In this document: positions 9,407 through 18,061 of the stretch, piece after piece | How positions within the stretch are numbered: the first letter of the stretch is position 1 | How the letters are laid out: each line of letters begins with the position of its first letter | NCBI RefSeq assembly: GCF_013167215.1 | Contig: NZ_JABJWY010000032.1 | Location: 186,001 to 250,000 of the forward strand | DNA: 64,000 nucleotides | DNA from: Sphingobacterium prati | Lineage (GTDB): Bacteria; Bacteroidota; Bacteroidia; Sphingobacteriales; Sphingobacteriaceae | Direction: 5' to 3' | Notes under the pieces: generated by a model | Seen by the model: only the letters and a program-made list of their open reading frames with translations | The model's database searches: none | What the model was told of the DNA's origin: nothing | Program-made: the position numbers and the translations under genes

Positions 9407-10738
9407 ATGAATGTGCTGGAAAGATTAAAGGGATATATTGAAAAGGAGCATTTGATGATGCCTCATGATAAAATATTGCTTACAGTGAGTGGGGGAAAAG
9501 ATTCGATGCTGATGGCACATTTATTTGCGAAAGCCGGCTTTAGGATCGCCATTGCGCATTGTAACTTTCAGTTGCGTGGTGAGGACTCCGAACTGGACGA
9601 AGCTTTGGTCCGAAAATTTGCTGCTGATAATGGGATTCCAATATTTGTCAACCAGTTTGATACCAAGACCTATGCGAAGGAAAATCAAATTTCCATTCAG
9701 ATGGCCGCACGCGAACTTCGTTATCGTTGGTTCGAACAACTTCGTGCGGAACTTCAGTTTGACCGAATTGCTGTCGCTCAACACCTAAATGATCACATCG
9801 AAACCGTGCTGTTAAATCTTTCACGTGGAACTGGTCTGCAAGGGCTTCAAGGTATCTTGCCTGTAAGAGATCGCATCATTCGGCCGCTTTTATTTCTTAA
9901 AGCGAGTGAAATTGAATATTATGTCCAGGAATATGCCATTGCTTATCGGGATGATCAATCTAACTTTTCGACAAAGTATGCGCGGAATAAGATAAGAATA
10001 GATATAATTCCGCATTTTAAAAAGCTACAACCGGATTTTGAACAGATTTTTGAACAGAATATTACACACTTTAAGGAATCTTATCAATTGCTACAACAAT
10101 TTGTTGAACCGATCCGGAATAAACTTTTCCGGTCAACGGGCGAGGGTTGGGTAGTGCGCAAAGAGGATTTGGAAGAACATTTGAACAATTTGCCTTTATT
10201 GTACGAGCTGTTTTCCGGTTTTAATTTTTCTAAAGCTGTGCTAAGTGATTTACAGCAAGCTTGGGGACGGGAATCAGGGCGTATCTTCCAATCGGATTGC
10301 TATCATATGCTTTTGGATAGAAATGAACTTTTTATCAAAGAAAAGGAATTTATATCATCGGACGAGGCGATCATTACCTCTGAAACATCGACGGTGGAGT
10401 GGAAACAATATTGTTTCCATGCAGGAGTTTCTACAGAACTTACGATTACCAATAGCAGGGAGATTGCAAAATTCGATTATCATCTCCTCATCTTTCCATT
10501 GACGATTCGCTCATGGAAGATCGGAGATAGCTTCTACCCATTGGGTATGGATGGGCGGAAAAAGCTAAGCGATTTTTTTATCAATAAAAAAATCAGTTTG
10601 TTCGAAAAGGAAAATATTCCTATCGTGGTGAATGGAAATGGTGATATTCTTTGGTTAGCCAATTATCGCATGGATAATCGCTATAAGATTACCGGCAATA
10701 CAAAAAAAGTCCTTACTTTAGTCTGTAAAAGTGATTAA
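9407..10738 (+). CDS. tilS: tRNA(Ile)-lysidine synthetase
   Basis: 443 aa. TilS converts C34 of the CAU-anticodon tRNA-Ile to lysidine with ATP, allowing AUA decoding. The PP-loop motif SGGKDS lies at 28-33 and is followed by HCNFQLRGEDSELDE, AVAQHLNDHIETVLLNLSRGTGLQGL and the YARNKIR segment of the N-terminal domain. The C-terminal substrate-binding domain includes RSWKIGDSFYPLGMDGRKKLSDFF. The start at 9407 is chosen because the -7 box at 9394-9401 lies directly upstream. Its end overlaps an unusual GTG start of the next frame by 8 nt. Confidence 0.95.
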   Translation: MNVLERLKGYIEKEHLMMPHDKILLTVSGGKDSMLMAHLFAKAGFRIAIAHCNFQLRGEDSELDEALVRKFAADNGIPIFVNQFDTKTYAKENQISIQMAARELRYRWFEQLRAELQFDRIAVAQHLNDHIETVLLNLSRGTGLQGLQGILPVRDRIIRPLLFLKASEIEYYVQEYAIAYRDDQSNFSTKYARNKIRIDIIPHFKKLQPDFEQIFEQNITHFKESYQLLQQFVEPIRNKLFRSTGEGWVVRKEDLEEHLNNLPLLYELFSGFNFSKAVLSDLQQAWGRESGRIFQSDCYHMLLDRNELFIKEKEFISSDEAIITSETSTVEWKQYCFHAGVSTELTITNSREIAKFDYHLLIFPLTIRSWKIGDSFYPLGMDGRKKLSDFFINKKISLFEKENIPIVVNGNGDILWLANYRMDNRYKITGNTKKVLTLVCKSD

Positions 10739-10772
10739 GGCGGAAGTCTACTATCTTAATACTAGAAAAGAA

Positions 10773-11267
10773 ATGAAAGAAGGTGTATTCTATTCAGAAA
10801 ATCAATATTTAGGACGTGATCGTGTTTGGATAAGCGTGCGGTTGGTACTTGTGCTATTCTGCTTTACAGCATTTTATCTTAATTTGGATCATTTGATTTC
10901 CAGTCAATTGTTTTTCATTGTCGGAGTAGGGATTATTATAACATCAATTGTAATGATGTATATGGTCTTATTTCGTATTGAAGTATTTCAAGACCATATA
11001 CTGATCAGCGGTCTTTGGTCTACCCGAGTTGTAAAAATAGATTTAGCTTCCATTTCGAAGGTTGAAAAAGCACCTTATAGTACATTCTTTTTTAATAATC
11101 CGGTCTATAACTTACATACCAAAGGAAAGATCAAGTTTTTTGCAGGAGGTAAAAATGCTGTATTTCTAACAGACAAAGATGGATTGACTTATGTGCTGGG
11201 AACACAGCGGCAAGAAGAACTATACCGTACAATCATGGAGACAAAGGCTAAATTGGGAAAGTCTTAA
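10773..11267 (+). CDS. Membrane protein with two TM segments and a PH-like domain
   Basis: 164 aa from the ATG at 10773 (MKEGVFYSENQYLG). Two hydrophobic segments (about 22-40 and 50-70) are followed by a beta-rich C-terminal part of about 85 residues (VFQDHILISGLWSTRVVKIDL...LTYVLGTQRQEELYRTI) that looks like a bacterial pleckstrin-homology-type domain. The family was not recognised more precisely. A GTG at 10731 would add 14 residues and overlap tilS by 8 nt; ATG is preferred because it is preceded by a purine-rich AGAAAAGAA. It probably forms an operon with tilS. Confidence 0.6.
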   Translation: MKEGVFYSENQYLGRDRVWISVRLVLVLFCFTAFYLNLDHLISSQLFFIVGVGIIITSIVMMYMVLFRIEVFQDHILISGLWSTRVVKIDLASISKVEKAPYSTFFFNNPVYNLHTKGKIKFFAGGKNAVFLTDKDGLTYVLGTQRQEELYRTIMETKAKLGKS

Positions 11268-11356
11268 AATTTGTTAATAATTTCTTATCTGACAATTTAA
11301 AGACAACAGTTTATGGAGTTATTGGTTAAATTTGAGATAATAGCAACGAATTAACT

Positions 11357-11677
11357 ATGGCATTTTTAAAATTTATACTTATTACATTTGCTGTTTATTT
11401 TGTAGTAAGGTTCTTATTCAAATTACTTTTACCGTTTGCGATGCGCAAAGCAGCTGAAAAGCTGATGAAAAAAGCGCAAGAACAAGGGGGAACATATAGC
11501 AGCCAAGGACAAGGTAATACCTTTTATTACGAATTTACCGGTAAAGGGCAACAAGAAAATAAAAGAGCTCAACCAGAAGGTAAAATCCAGGTCGATTATA
11601 TTCCACCGAAGGAAACCCCAGACCGTAAAGGGGCACAAACAGCGGGTGAGTTTGTCGATTTTGAGGAAATAAAATAA
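11357..11677 (+). CDS. DUF4834 family membrane-anchored protein
   Basis: 106 aa. An N-terminal hydrophobic helix (about 4-28) is followed by a basic amphipathic segment (MRKAAEKLMKKAQEQ) and a polar tail with a Gly/Gln-rich stretch and the conserved end PEGKIQVDYIPPKE...GEFVDFEEIK. This layout matches the small DUF4834 family of Bacteroidota, whose function is not known. It lies just upstream of recF, which has its own -7 box inside the 33-nt spacer. Confidence 0.75.
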   Translation: MAFLKFILITFAVYFVVRFLFKLLLPFAMRKAAEKLMKKAQEQGGTYSSQGQGNTFYYEFTGKGQQENKRAQPEGKIQVDYIPPKETPDRKGAQTAGEFVDFEEIK

Positions 11678-11698
11678 CTTTTTGGCAGTCAAATAGCG

Positions 11699-11706
11699 TA
11701 TCTTTG
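11699..11706 (+). promoter_or_regulatory. -7 box (TATCTTTG) of recF
   Basis: A consensus TAnnTTTG box ending 4 nt before the recF ATG at 11711, implying a leaderless or nearly leaderless mRNA. The nearest upstream TTG (11682-11684) is only 14 nt away, too close for a standard -33 element. Confidence 0.55.
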
Positions 11707-11710
11707 TGCT

Positions 11711-12814
11711 ATGTGGCTTAAGCAACTTTCTGTTTTAAATTTTAAGAATTACTCGGAATCTTCTTTGGAATTTCTTCCTGACGTAAATGCTTTTACAGGG
11801 AATAATGGTGTTGGCAAAACCAATCTTTTGGATGCGATCCACTACTTATCGCTTTGTAAGAGCTATTTTAATCCTATTGATTCACAACATATCAAATCAG
11901 GTAATGATTGGTTCATGGTACAGGGGGAGTTTGATAAAGAATCGAATAGTGATGTTATTTCCTGTAGCCTAAAAAAAAATCAGAAAAAGCAGTTTAAAAA
12001 GAACAAAAAGGATTATCCGCGATTGGCCGATCATATTGGACTTTTCCCTTTGGTGATGATTTCACCTAATGACAGCATAATCGTCACGGATGGTAGTGAA
12101 GAACGTCGAAAGTTTGTGGATAATGTTATTTCACAAACGGATAATAAGTATCTAGATACCCTAATTATCTATAACAAGTTCCTGACCCAACGGAACAGTC
12201 TGCTAAAACAGGCTCGCCAAACCAGTGTATTGGATCTGGGCCTAATTGAAATTCTTAACTTTCAACTCGAGGAAGTCGGTAACATAATCTTCGCCAAAAG
12301 AAGATCATTTATGGAAGAGTTTCAGCCCGAATTTGATCGACATTATCAATTTTTGACCGAAGATGCGGAGTCTGTGCAGTTACAGTATGAATCTCCCTTA
12401 ATGTCGGATTCATTCTTGAATATTCTGGAGAAGAACCTCGAGCGCGACCGTATCTTGGAACGCACGAGTCAGGGAATCCATAAAGATGATCTGATATTTA
12501 CCATTCATGGTGGAATGCCACTGAAGAAGTTTGGTTCTCAGGGGCAGCAGAAATCTTTTCTTATTGCGCTGAAACTTGCTCAATATTCCTATTTGCAGCA
12601 AAAAAAAGGATTTAAACCCTTACTTCTACTGGATGATATCTTCGATAAACTGGACGATCGTCGTACGCATAAATTAATGCAGATGGTCTCTGATGATGAT
12701 TTTGGACAGATTTTTCTAACGGATACGGACTCAAAAAGAATTCAGCGAATCTTTGACGAAATCAATCGCCCTGTTCGTATATTTGGTATCGAAGGAGGAC
12801 AAGTGAATGTATAA
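11711..12814 (+). CDS. recF: DNA replication and repair protein RecF
   Basis: 367 aa, typical size. RecF is an SMC-like ATPase that, with RecO and RecR, loads RecA at single-strand gaps and stalled forks. The Walker A motif is GNNGVGKT (30-37), the ABC-type signature is FGSQGQQKS, and Walker B is LLLLDDIFDKLD, followed by the D-loop region. It overlaps the DciA-type gene by 8 nt, so the two are probably translationally coupled. It sits about 1 kb from the candidate origin. Confidence 0.96.
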   Translation: MWLKQLSVLNFKNYSESSLEFLPDVNAFTGNNGVGKTNLLDAIHYLSLCKSYFNPIDSQHIKSGNDWFMVQGEFDKESNSDVISCSLKKNQKKQFKKNKKDYPRLADHIGLFPLVMISPNDSIIVTDGSEERRKFVDNVISQTDNKYLDTLIIYNKFLTQRNSLLKQARQTSVLDLGLIEILNFQLEEVGNIIFAKRRSFMEEFQPEFDRHYQFLTEDAESVQLQYESPLMSDSFLNILEKNLERDRILERTSQGIHKDDLIFTIHGGMPLKKFGSQGQQKSFLIALKLAQYSYLQQKKGFKPLLLLDDIFDKLDDRRTHKLMQMVSDDDFGQIFLTDTDSKRIQRIFDEINRPVRIFGIEGGQVNV

Positions 12815-13136
12815 GAAGCAACCAACGAAAAAGAGCCTGGAATTTATTCGGTCAAGTGATGATATGACCATTAAGCAGGGGGTAGAACGTCTCCTCGAAG
12901 CGTATAAGCTACGTCGAAAATTTGATGAGACCTCGATCGCTTCGGTATGGCCCCAATTGATTGGCAAGGCAATTGCCAACCGAACACAACAGCTTTATGT
13001 GCGTGACAAAAAATTGTTTGTACGTGTAGAATCTGCAGTCATTAAAAATGAACTGGCATTAATGCGTCGACAGATCCTTGGAAGGGTAAATGAATATGTT
13101 GGACACGTCATCATTGAAGAAGTCGTGATCTTGTAA
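12807..13136 (+). CDS. DciA-type (DUF721) protein, candidate replicative helicase loader
   Basis: 109 aa. The segment RRKFDETSIASVWPQLIGKAIANRTQ followed by LYVRDKKLFVRVESAVIKNELALMRRQIL is the typical DUF721 pattern: a conserved Trp in a short helix, then a KH-like beta-alpha-beta unit. In other bacteria DciA proteins interact with the DnaB helicase and help load it. The 8-nt overlap with recF and the position next to a DnaA-box cluster support a replication role, though the function here is inferred from the family. Confidence 0.8.
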   Translation: MYKKQPTKKSLEFIRSSDDMTIKQGVERLLEAYKLRRKFDETSIASVWPQLIGKAIANRTQQLYVRDKKLFVRVESAVIKNELALMRRQILGRVNEYVGHVIIEEVVIL

Positions 13137-13151
13137 CGCGCTTTCCTAAGT

Positions 13152-13594
13152 ATGTTTAACCAATTGCTTGAAAACCTATTTCCTCTTCCCGAAACTTCTC
13201 TGGCAAAAACTGTTTGCAAGTTTCGAACAAGTTGAATTCAAGCGGGGTAACTATCTCATCAAAGCCGGAGATTACTCGTCCAATTTATTTGTTATTGAGT
13301 CTGGTTTAATCCGTCAATACGGCTGGAGTAGAAAAGGTGAATTTACACAATGGATTGGTACGGCTAATCATTTCGTAACAGACCTCGCTTCTTTTATTTC
13401 GACATTCCTTCTACATGGAGTTTTCAATGTATCAGTAATTGTTATATGTACCGATTATCCAAATCAGATTACAAAAAGATGGAAGATGAGGTCGTTGAGT
13501 GGAACAAATTTAAATACCACTCCAATATATTGCTTCGGCCTTGGGGATGAGTCCCGAAACGCTCAGTCGTATCCGCGCTAAAATAAGTTCTTGA
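13152..13594 (+). pseudogene. Decayed Crp/Fnr-family transcription regulator
   Basis: The remains of one protein are spread over three frames. It opens with MFNQLLENLFPLPET at 13152, shifts by +1 near 13195 into LLWQKLFASFEQVEFKRGNYLIKAGDYSSNLF-type cyclic-nucleotide-binding sequence (with VIESGLIRQYGWS), shifts back near 13415 into a helical stretch (YRLSKSDYKKMEDEVVEW), then ends in a third frame with ALGMSPETLSRIRAKISS and a stop at 13594. The last piece is the helix-turn-helix recognition part. Roughly 50-60 residues expected between the helical stretch and the HTH are missing. The decay (at least three shifts plus a deletion) argues against sequencing error. Confidence 0.8.
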
Positions 13595-13859
13595 TAAAAG
13601 TCAAGAGCAATCTCTCACTTATCCTAGTTTTGTTTTATATCCATTAGCAAGTCACGTCGGAATGGTTGTGTAGTGTGCCTGCGCTTGTATCATACGGCAT
13701 TCAACACAAGAAGGAGGGATTACTAGTGGAATCGCCAATCTGTTGGATGTAAATATCCGGGCTATTAAATGGCAGAATAGAGCCCGATCGCGGAATGTGG
13801 CAATAAAAAAACGTGTAGAAATTGGACATAACTTTCAACATTAAGATGTGAATTTGGAA
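13595..13859 (+). other. Spacer with an unassigned open stretch
   Basis: No gene could be supported. One frame is open for about 55 codons before a stop near 13845 and reads in part GIANLLDVNIRAIKWQNRARSRN, which looks protein-like but has no good start and matched nothing I recognise. It may be the tail of a second decayed gene. Confidence 0.3.
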
Positions 13860-14180
13860 GGGTTATACACATCGATTTTTAATCTATTGATATGTTTGGA
13901 GGTGTTATAAACATTTTTATGTTGATAACACCGTAGTTTTACACATTTTAGGTTGATTTTTAGATTTGTCTTATTATGTTATTCACATTTTAATGTTAGT
14001 AAACGTTATGTTGTTCACATTTATAGTGTACTGGTAGGTAAAGGTATTCCACTTATTAACATTTTTGATGTTAATAAGTGGCTGTTATTGTTAATAAATT
14101 GAAATTGTGGTTCCGAAAAGTCAATCTTATGCACAGTTTATCAACAATCAATTGGGGCTGATATTTGTTAATAAAATGTT
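13860..14180. other. oriC: Candidate chromosomal origin (DnaA-box cluster, AT-rich)
   Basis: Within about 320 nt there are three exact matches to the DnaA-box consensus TTATNCACA: 13863-13871 (TTATACACA), 13979-13987 (TTATTCACA) and 14127-14135 (TTATGCACA). At least nine 8/9 or close variants occur on both strands: 13905, 13920 (reverse), 13937, 14011, 14053, 14069 (reverse), 14089 (reverse), 14138 and 14166 (reverse). A perfect 12-bp inverted repeat (14051-14062 with 14068-14079) lies inside. The block is very AT-rich, has no ORF, and sits about 700 nt after recF-dciA. Against it, flanking genes do not diverge from this point. A DnaA-titrating locus would look similar. Confidence 0.55.
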
Positions 14181-14218
14181 TGTTGATGGATTAGGTCGTC
14201 ATTTGGGACGTAGGACTA

Positions 14219-14839
14219 TTATAGGTATTGCGCTAGATCCCCTTTTCCTTCACGAATGACCTCAAAAGTTCCCTCTGTCAGATCTACTACAGTCGAAGCA
14301 ACATTATCTCCGTAACCGCCGTCAATAACTGCATCGACTAGATCCTGATATTTTTCATAGATCAATTCGGGATCAGTTGAGTATTCGATAATTTCGTCTT
14401 CATCGTGAATGGAAGTTGTCACAATTGGATTACCCAATTGTTTGACAATTTCCCGAACAATGTTATTGTCCGGCACGCGGATACCCACAGTTTTTTTCTT
14501 CGAGCTTAGTAATTTAGGAACTTTGGTGGTGGCATTAAAGATGAAAGTAAATGGTCCTGGCAATGCTTTCTTAAGGACACGAAACACGGCGGTGTCAAAA
14601 GATTTTGTGTACTGGGAAATGTCAGTCAGGTCATAGCAGATAAAGGATAGATTGGCTTTATCCGGTTTTAAACCTCTTATTTCACAGACTCGTTCAATTG
14701 CTTTTTGCTGTGTTATATCACAACCAATACCATAGACGGTATCTGTAGGGTAAATGATTACGCCGCCACGTCGAAGGACGTCCACGGCCTGTGCGATGGC
14801 TTTTGGATTGGGATTATCGTTATATATCTTGATAAGCAT
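14219..14839 (-). CDS. Sua5/YciO/YrdC family protein (L-threonylcarbamoyladenylate synthase or YciO-type)
   Basis: 206 aa with the single YrdC-like domain: GGVIIYPTDTVYGIGCD near the N-terminus, KANLSFICYDLTDISQY, LPGPFTFIF, KKTVGIRVPDNNI and a C-terminal STVVDLT...VIREGKGDL. YrdC/TsaC enzymes make threonylcarbamoyl-AMP for the t6A modification of ANN-decoding tRNAs. The order of these segments and the ERVCEIRGLKPDKANLSF region resemble E. coli YciO more closely than TsaC, so the specific activity is open. It ends on the strand convergent with recF-dciA. Confidence 0.85.
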   Translation of the reverse strand: MLIKIYNDNPNPKAIAQAVDVLRRGGVIIYPTDTVYGIGCDITQQKAIERVCEIRGLKPDKANLSFICYDLTDISQYTKSFDTAVFRVLKKALPGPFTFIFNATTKVPKLLSSKKKTVGIRVPDNNIVREIVKQLGNPIVTTSIHDEDEIIEYSTDPELIYEKYQDLVDAVIDGGYGDNVASTVVDLTEGTFEVIREGKGDLAQYL

Positions 14840-14885
14840 ATTGAGTAGTATATTTATTATTGCATATGAAAATCATAGCTTTTAA

Positions 14886-14932
14886 CCTAGGAACCCCCGA
14901 ACGGGGCACTTACCATCTTTAGGGTTCAAAAC
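14886..14932. other. Unexplained GC-rich hairpin
   Basis: In an AT-rich spacer, CCCC-GAAC-GGGG forms a short stem inside a longer imperfect inverted repeat (AACCTAGGAAC with a partly matching AGGGTT end). It has no T-tract. It lies upstream of the YciO/TsaC-like start (14839) on the minus strand, so it could sit in that gene's 5' leader. Confidence 0.3.
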
Positions 14933-14957
14933 TATTATTCAGATACGTATCTTTCTA

Positions 14958-15000
14958 AAAGAACAACAGCCAAAATATTTTGTTTTGGCTGTTGTTCTTT
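14958..15000 (-). terminator. Rho-independent terminator of asnS
   Basis: A perfect 18-bp stem (14958-14975 with 14983-15000, core AACAACAGCC) with A/T-rich ends, lying 3 nt past the asnS stop on the minus strand. Confidence 0.85.
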
Positions 15001-15003
15001 ATA

Positions 15004-16449
15004 TTAAAATTCTGCGTTTTTCGGAGTGCGGGGGAACGGTATTACATCGCGGATATTGGTCATTCCGGTAGTGAACAAGACCAAGCGCTCAAAACCTACA
15101 CCAAATCCCGAATGTGGTACAGTACCAAAACGGCGGGTATCCAAGAACCATTCCATTTCTTCAGCTGGTATGCCTACTTCTGCCATGCGCGCCAATAGGC
15201 GATCCAGATTCTCCTCACGTTGTGAGCCGCCGACCATCTCGCCAATACCCGGGAAAAGTATATCCATGGCACGTACCGTATTACGCCCCTGAGCATCAGG
15301 CTCGTTCTGTTTCATGTAGAAAGACTTGATCTCTCTTGGGTAATCGGTTAAGATAACAGGTTTCTTGAAGTGTTTCTCGACCAAATAACGTTCGTGCTCA
15401 GATTGTAAATCAGCTCCCCAATCATCAATTAAATACTTAAATTGTTTCTTTTGATTTGGCTTACTGCGTTTTAGTATTTCAACAGCGTCTGTATAAGTTA
15501 CACGCTCGAAATTATTCGCTAAGACGAAGTTTAACTTTTCAACCAAATTTAACTCAGAACGTTCTGCTGCAGGTTTTGATTTCTCTTCTTCCAACAGACG
15601 GTTTTTCAAAAACTCGATTTCCTCAGGACAAGTTTCCAAAGCGTATTTTATCACGTATTTCAACAAGGCTTCAGCGAGGTCCATATTGTCTTCTAGCTCA
15701 TAGAAAGCCATTTCTGGTTCAATCATCCAGAATTCAGCTAAGTGACGAGTTGTATTTGAGTTTTCAGCCCTAAATGTTGGTCCAAAAGTGTAGATGTTTC
15801 CAAAGGCCATTGCGCCTAGTTCGCCTTCTAATTGGCCAGATACAGTAAGATTTGTCGATTTTCCAAAGAAATCCTCTTTAAAATCAATTTCCCCGTTTTC
15901 TTTACGCGGTGGATTGTTTAGATCCAGCGTAGTCACCTGAAACATTTCGCCGGCACCTTCTGCATCGGAACCTGTGATAATCGGTGTATGCATGTACACG
16001 AAATCATTTTCCTGGAAAAATTTATGTACGGCAAACGATAAGGCATTACGTACTTTGAATACGGCATTGAATGTCCCGGTACGGAAACGCAAGTGTGCAA
16101 TTTCACGTAAAAATTCTAAGCTGTGCTTCTTTGGTTGTAAAGGATATTTTTCGGGATCTGAATCCCCTATAATATTTACCTCAGTTGCTTTAACTTCTAC
16201 TTTTTGTCCCTTACCCAATGATTCTATCAATTGACCTTTTACACGTACTGCTGCTCCGGTAGTGATACGCTTTAGGATGTCTTCAGGTGTATTTTCAAAA
16301 TCGACTACTGCTTGAATATTATTGATTGACGAACCGTCATTAATTGCTATAAATTGATTGTTACGGAAAGTTCTTACCCAACCTTTAACAACGACCTCTT
16401 TGCCAAATTCTGTGGCATTCAATAGTTCCTTTATTCTTGTGTGTTCCAT
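15004..16449 (-). CDS. asnS: Asparaginyl-tRNA synthetase
   Basis: 481 aa. It charges tRNA-Asn with asparagine. The N-terminal OB-fold anticodon-binding domain (about 1-115) contains [19 protein letters not shown]. The class II catalytic core includes [24 protein letters not shown] (motif 2 region) and the end [28 protein letters not shown] (motif 3). The open frame extends to 16503, but the ATG at 16449 ([10 protein letters not shown]) is the family start. A TATTTTTG box at 16501-16508 is a possible -7 element. Confidence 0.96.
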   Translation of the reverse strand: MEHTRIKELLNATEFGKEVVVKGWVRTFRNNQFIAINDGSSINNIQAVVDFENTPEDILKRITTGAAVRVKGQLIESLGKGQKVEVKATEVNIIGDSDPEKYPLQPKKHSLEFLREIAHLRFRTGTFNAVFKVRNALSFAVHKFFQENDFVYMHTPIITGSDAEGAGEMFQVTTLDLNNPPRKENGEIDFKEDFFGKSTNLTVSGQLEGELGAMAFGNIYTFGPTFRAENSNTTRHLAEFWMIEPEMAFYELEDNMDLAEALLKYVIKYALETCPEEIEFLKNRLLEEEKSKPAAERSELNLVEKLNFVLANNFERVTYTDAVEILKRSKPNQKKQFKYLIDDWGADLQSEHERYLVEKHFKKPVILTDYPREIKSFYMKQNEPDAQGRNTVRAMDILFPGIGEMVGGSQREENLDRLLARMAEVGIPAEEMEWFLDTRRFGTVPHSGFGVGFERLVLFTTGMTNIRDVIPFPRTPKNAEF

Positions 16450-16644
16450 CTTAATTTTTGGAGAATGACTTGTAAAAGATGCTTTGTTAAAAAAGCAATA
16501 CAAAAATAAGCTATTCTGTTGGTTTATTGGGTATAAATGTTGATTTAATTCGCTGAATGAAGGATCAATCAGCTTTTAAACTTAATTTTTCAGCACTCAT
16601 ATTTAGGTCAGATCCAAGAAGAGCCAACTGTCTTTAGGGCAAAA

Positions 16645-16675
16645 AAAAGCGGATCAACTCAGTTGATCCGCTTTT
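16645..16675 (-). terminator. Rho-independent terminator of sucC
   Basis: A 15-bp stem with a one-base spacer (AAAGCGGATCAACT with AGTTGATCCGCTTT) flanked by A and T tracts, 23 nt past the sucC stop on the minus strand. Confidence 0.8.
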
Positions 16676-16698
16676 AAGCTTTATGAGGATTGAAGGAA

Positions 16699-17892
16699 TT
16701 ATCCTTTCAATACTTTGGTTACTAATTCAGCAGCTTCTTTCAATAAGATCGCAGAATAAACTTGCAGACCTGACTCATCGATTAATTTTTTCGCTTCTTC
16801 GGCATTTGTACCTTGAAGACGTACGATGATAGGAACAGGAATATTACCAATTTCACTGTAAGCATCAATTACACCTTGTGCTACACGGTCACAACGAACA
16901 ATACCACCAAAGATATTGATCAAAATAGCTTTTACATTCGGATCTTTCAAAATGATATTGAAACCAGCTTTTACTGTTTCAGCATTTGCGGTACCACCAA
17001 CATCTAAGAAGTTTGCAGGCTCTCCACCAGCTAATTTAATGATATCCATTGTCGCCATTGCTAGACCGGCACCATTCACCATACAACCTACGTTACCATC
17101 AAGTTTAACATAGTTAAGGTTTGATTCGCCAGCTTCAACTTCCGTAGGATCTTCTTCGGTTACATCGCGCATAGCAGCGTAATCTGGATGACGGTATAAA
17201 GCGTTCTCATCAAGATTTACTTTAGCGTCAACGGCTAAAATCTTGTCGTCAGAAGTTTTTAATACTGGATTGATCTCGAACATAGAAGAATCAGTAGAAT
17301 CATATGCTTTGTAAAGTGCAGCAACAAATTTTACCATTTCTTTGTGTGCAGCACCAGAAAGACCTAGATTGAAAGCAATTTTACGTGCTTGGAATCCTTG
17401 TATACCTACTTTTGGATCGATTTCTTCTTTGAAAATCAAGTGCGGTGTTTTTTCTGCAACTTCTTCAATGTCCATACCACCTTCTGTAGAGTACATCACG
17501 ATGTTACGTCCTGTAGCACGGTCCAATAAGACAGACATGTAGAATTCTTTTGTTTCGCTTTCACCTGGATAGTAAACGTCTTGAGCGACCAAAACTTTGT
17601 TTACTTTTTTACCTTCAGGTCCAGTTTGAGGCGTTACTAATTGCATACCAATGATGTCAGTTGCTCTTTGTTTGACTTCATCTAAGTTCTTAGCTAACTT
17701 GACACCACCACCTTTACCACGGCCACCAGCGTGAATTTGAGCTTTGACAACAACCCAGTCGGAATTGTAGTCTTCTTTCATTTTTTTAGCCGCTTCCACA
17801 GCTTGCTCTGGAGTATCTGCTACGATACCTTCCTGTACGCGCACACCAAAGCTCTTTAGTATTTGTTTTCCTTGATATTCGTGAATGTTCAT
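16699..17892 (-). CDS. sucC: Succinyl-CoA synthetase (ADP-forming) beta subunit
   Basis: 397 aa. It forms succinate and ATP from succinyl-CoA in the citric acid cycle, together with the alpha subunit SucD, whose gene is not in this window. The ATP-grasp domain starts with MNIHEYQGKQILKSFGV and includes VVKAQIHAGGRGKGGGVKLA and FEINPVLKT. The C-terminal CoA-ligase domain has GLAMATMDIIKLAGGEPANFLDVGG and ILINIFGGIVRCDRVAQG. The ATG at 17892 is chosen over an upstream TTG at 17898. A TATTTTTG sequence at 17896-17903 lies 3 nt before the ATG, possibly a promoter box, but may be chance. Confidence 0.96.
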   Translation of the reverse strand: MNIHEYQGKQILKSFGVRVQEGIVADTPEQAVEAAKKMKEDYNSDWVVVKAQIHAGGRGKGGGVKLAKNLDEVKQRATDIIGMQLVTPQTGPEGKKVNKVLVAQDVYYPGESETKEFYMSVLLDRATGRNIVMYSTEGGMDIEEVAEKTPHLIFKEEIDPKVGIQGFQARKIAFNLGLSGAAHKEMVKFVAALYKAYDSTDSSMFEINPVLKTSDDKILAVDAKVNLDENALYRHPDYAAMRDVTEEDPTEVEAGESNLNYVKLDGNVGCMVNGAGLAMATMDIIKLAGGEPANFLDVGGTANAETVKAGFNIILKDPNVKAILINIFGGIVRCDRVAQGVIDAYSEIGNIPVPIIVRLQGTNAEEAKKLIDESGLQVYSAILLKEAAELVTKVLKG

Positions 17893-18049
17893 TTGCAAAA
17901 ATATTTGGCGTAAAAATATGTTTTTTTAAGGGATAAGACAAGGGATAAATTGCTCTTTTGTCTATTTTTTGACATTTGTGAAAAATAAAATGGCTGAAAT
18001 AGAGAAATAACTGCTTATTTATTCAAAGGTGTGATATCGTAAATTTATT

Positions 18050-18057
18050 TATCTTTG
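18050..18057 (+). promoter_or_regulatory. -7 box (TATCTTTG) of the lolD-like gene
   Basis: A consensus box ending 4 nt before the ATG at 18062, the same geometry as at recF and at the helicase gene at 62812. No -33 TTG was seen. Confidence 0.55.
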
Positions 18058-18061
18058 CCCT

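Noticed and set aside
14880..14940. tRNA-like sequence (GTTCGGGGGTTC on the minus strand)
   Set aside because: No acceptor stem, anticodon arm or D-arm can be formed around it; only the hairpin is supported.
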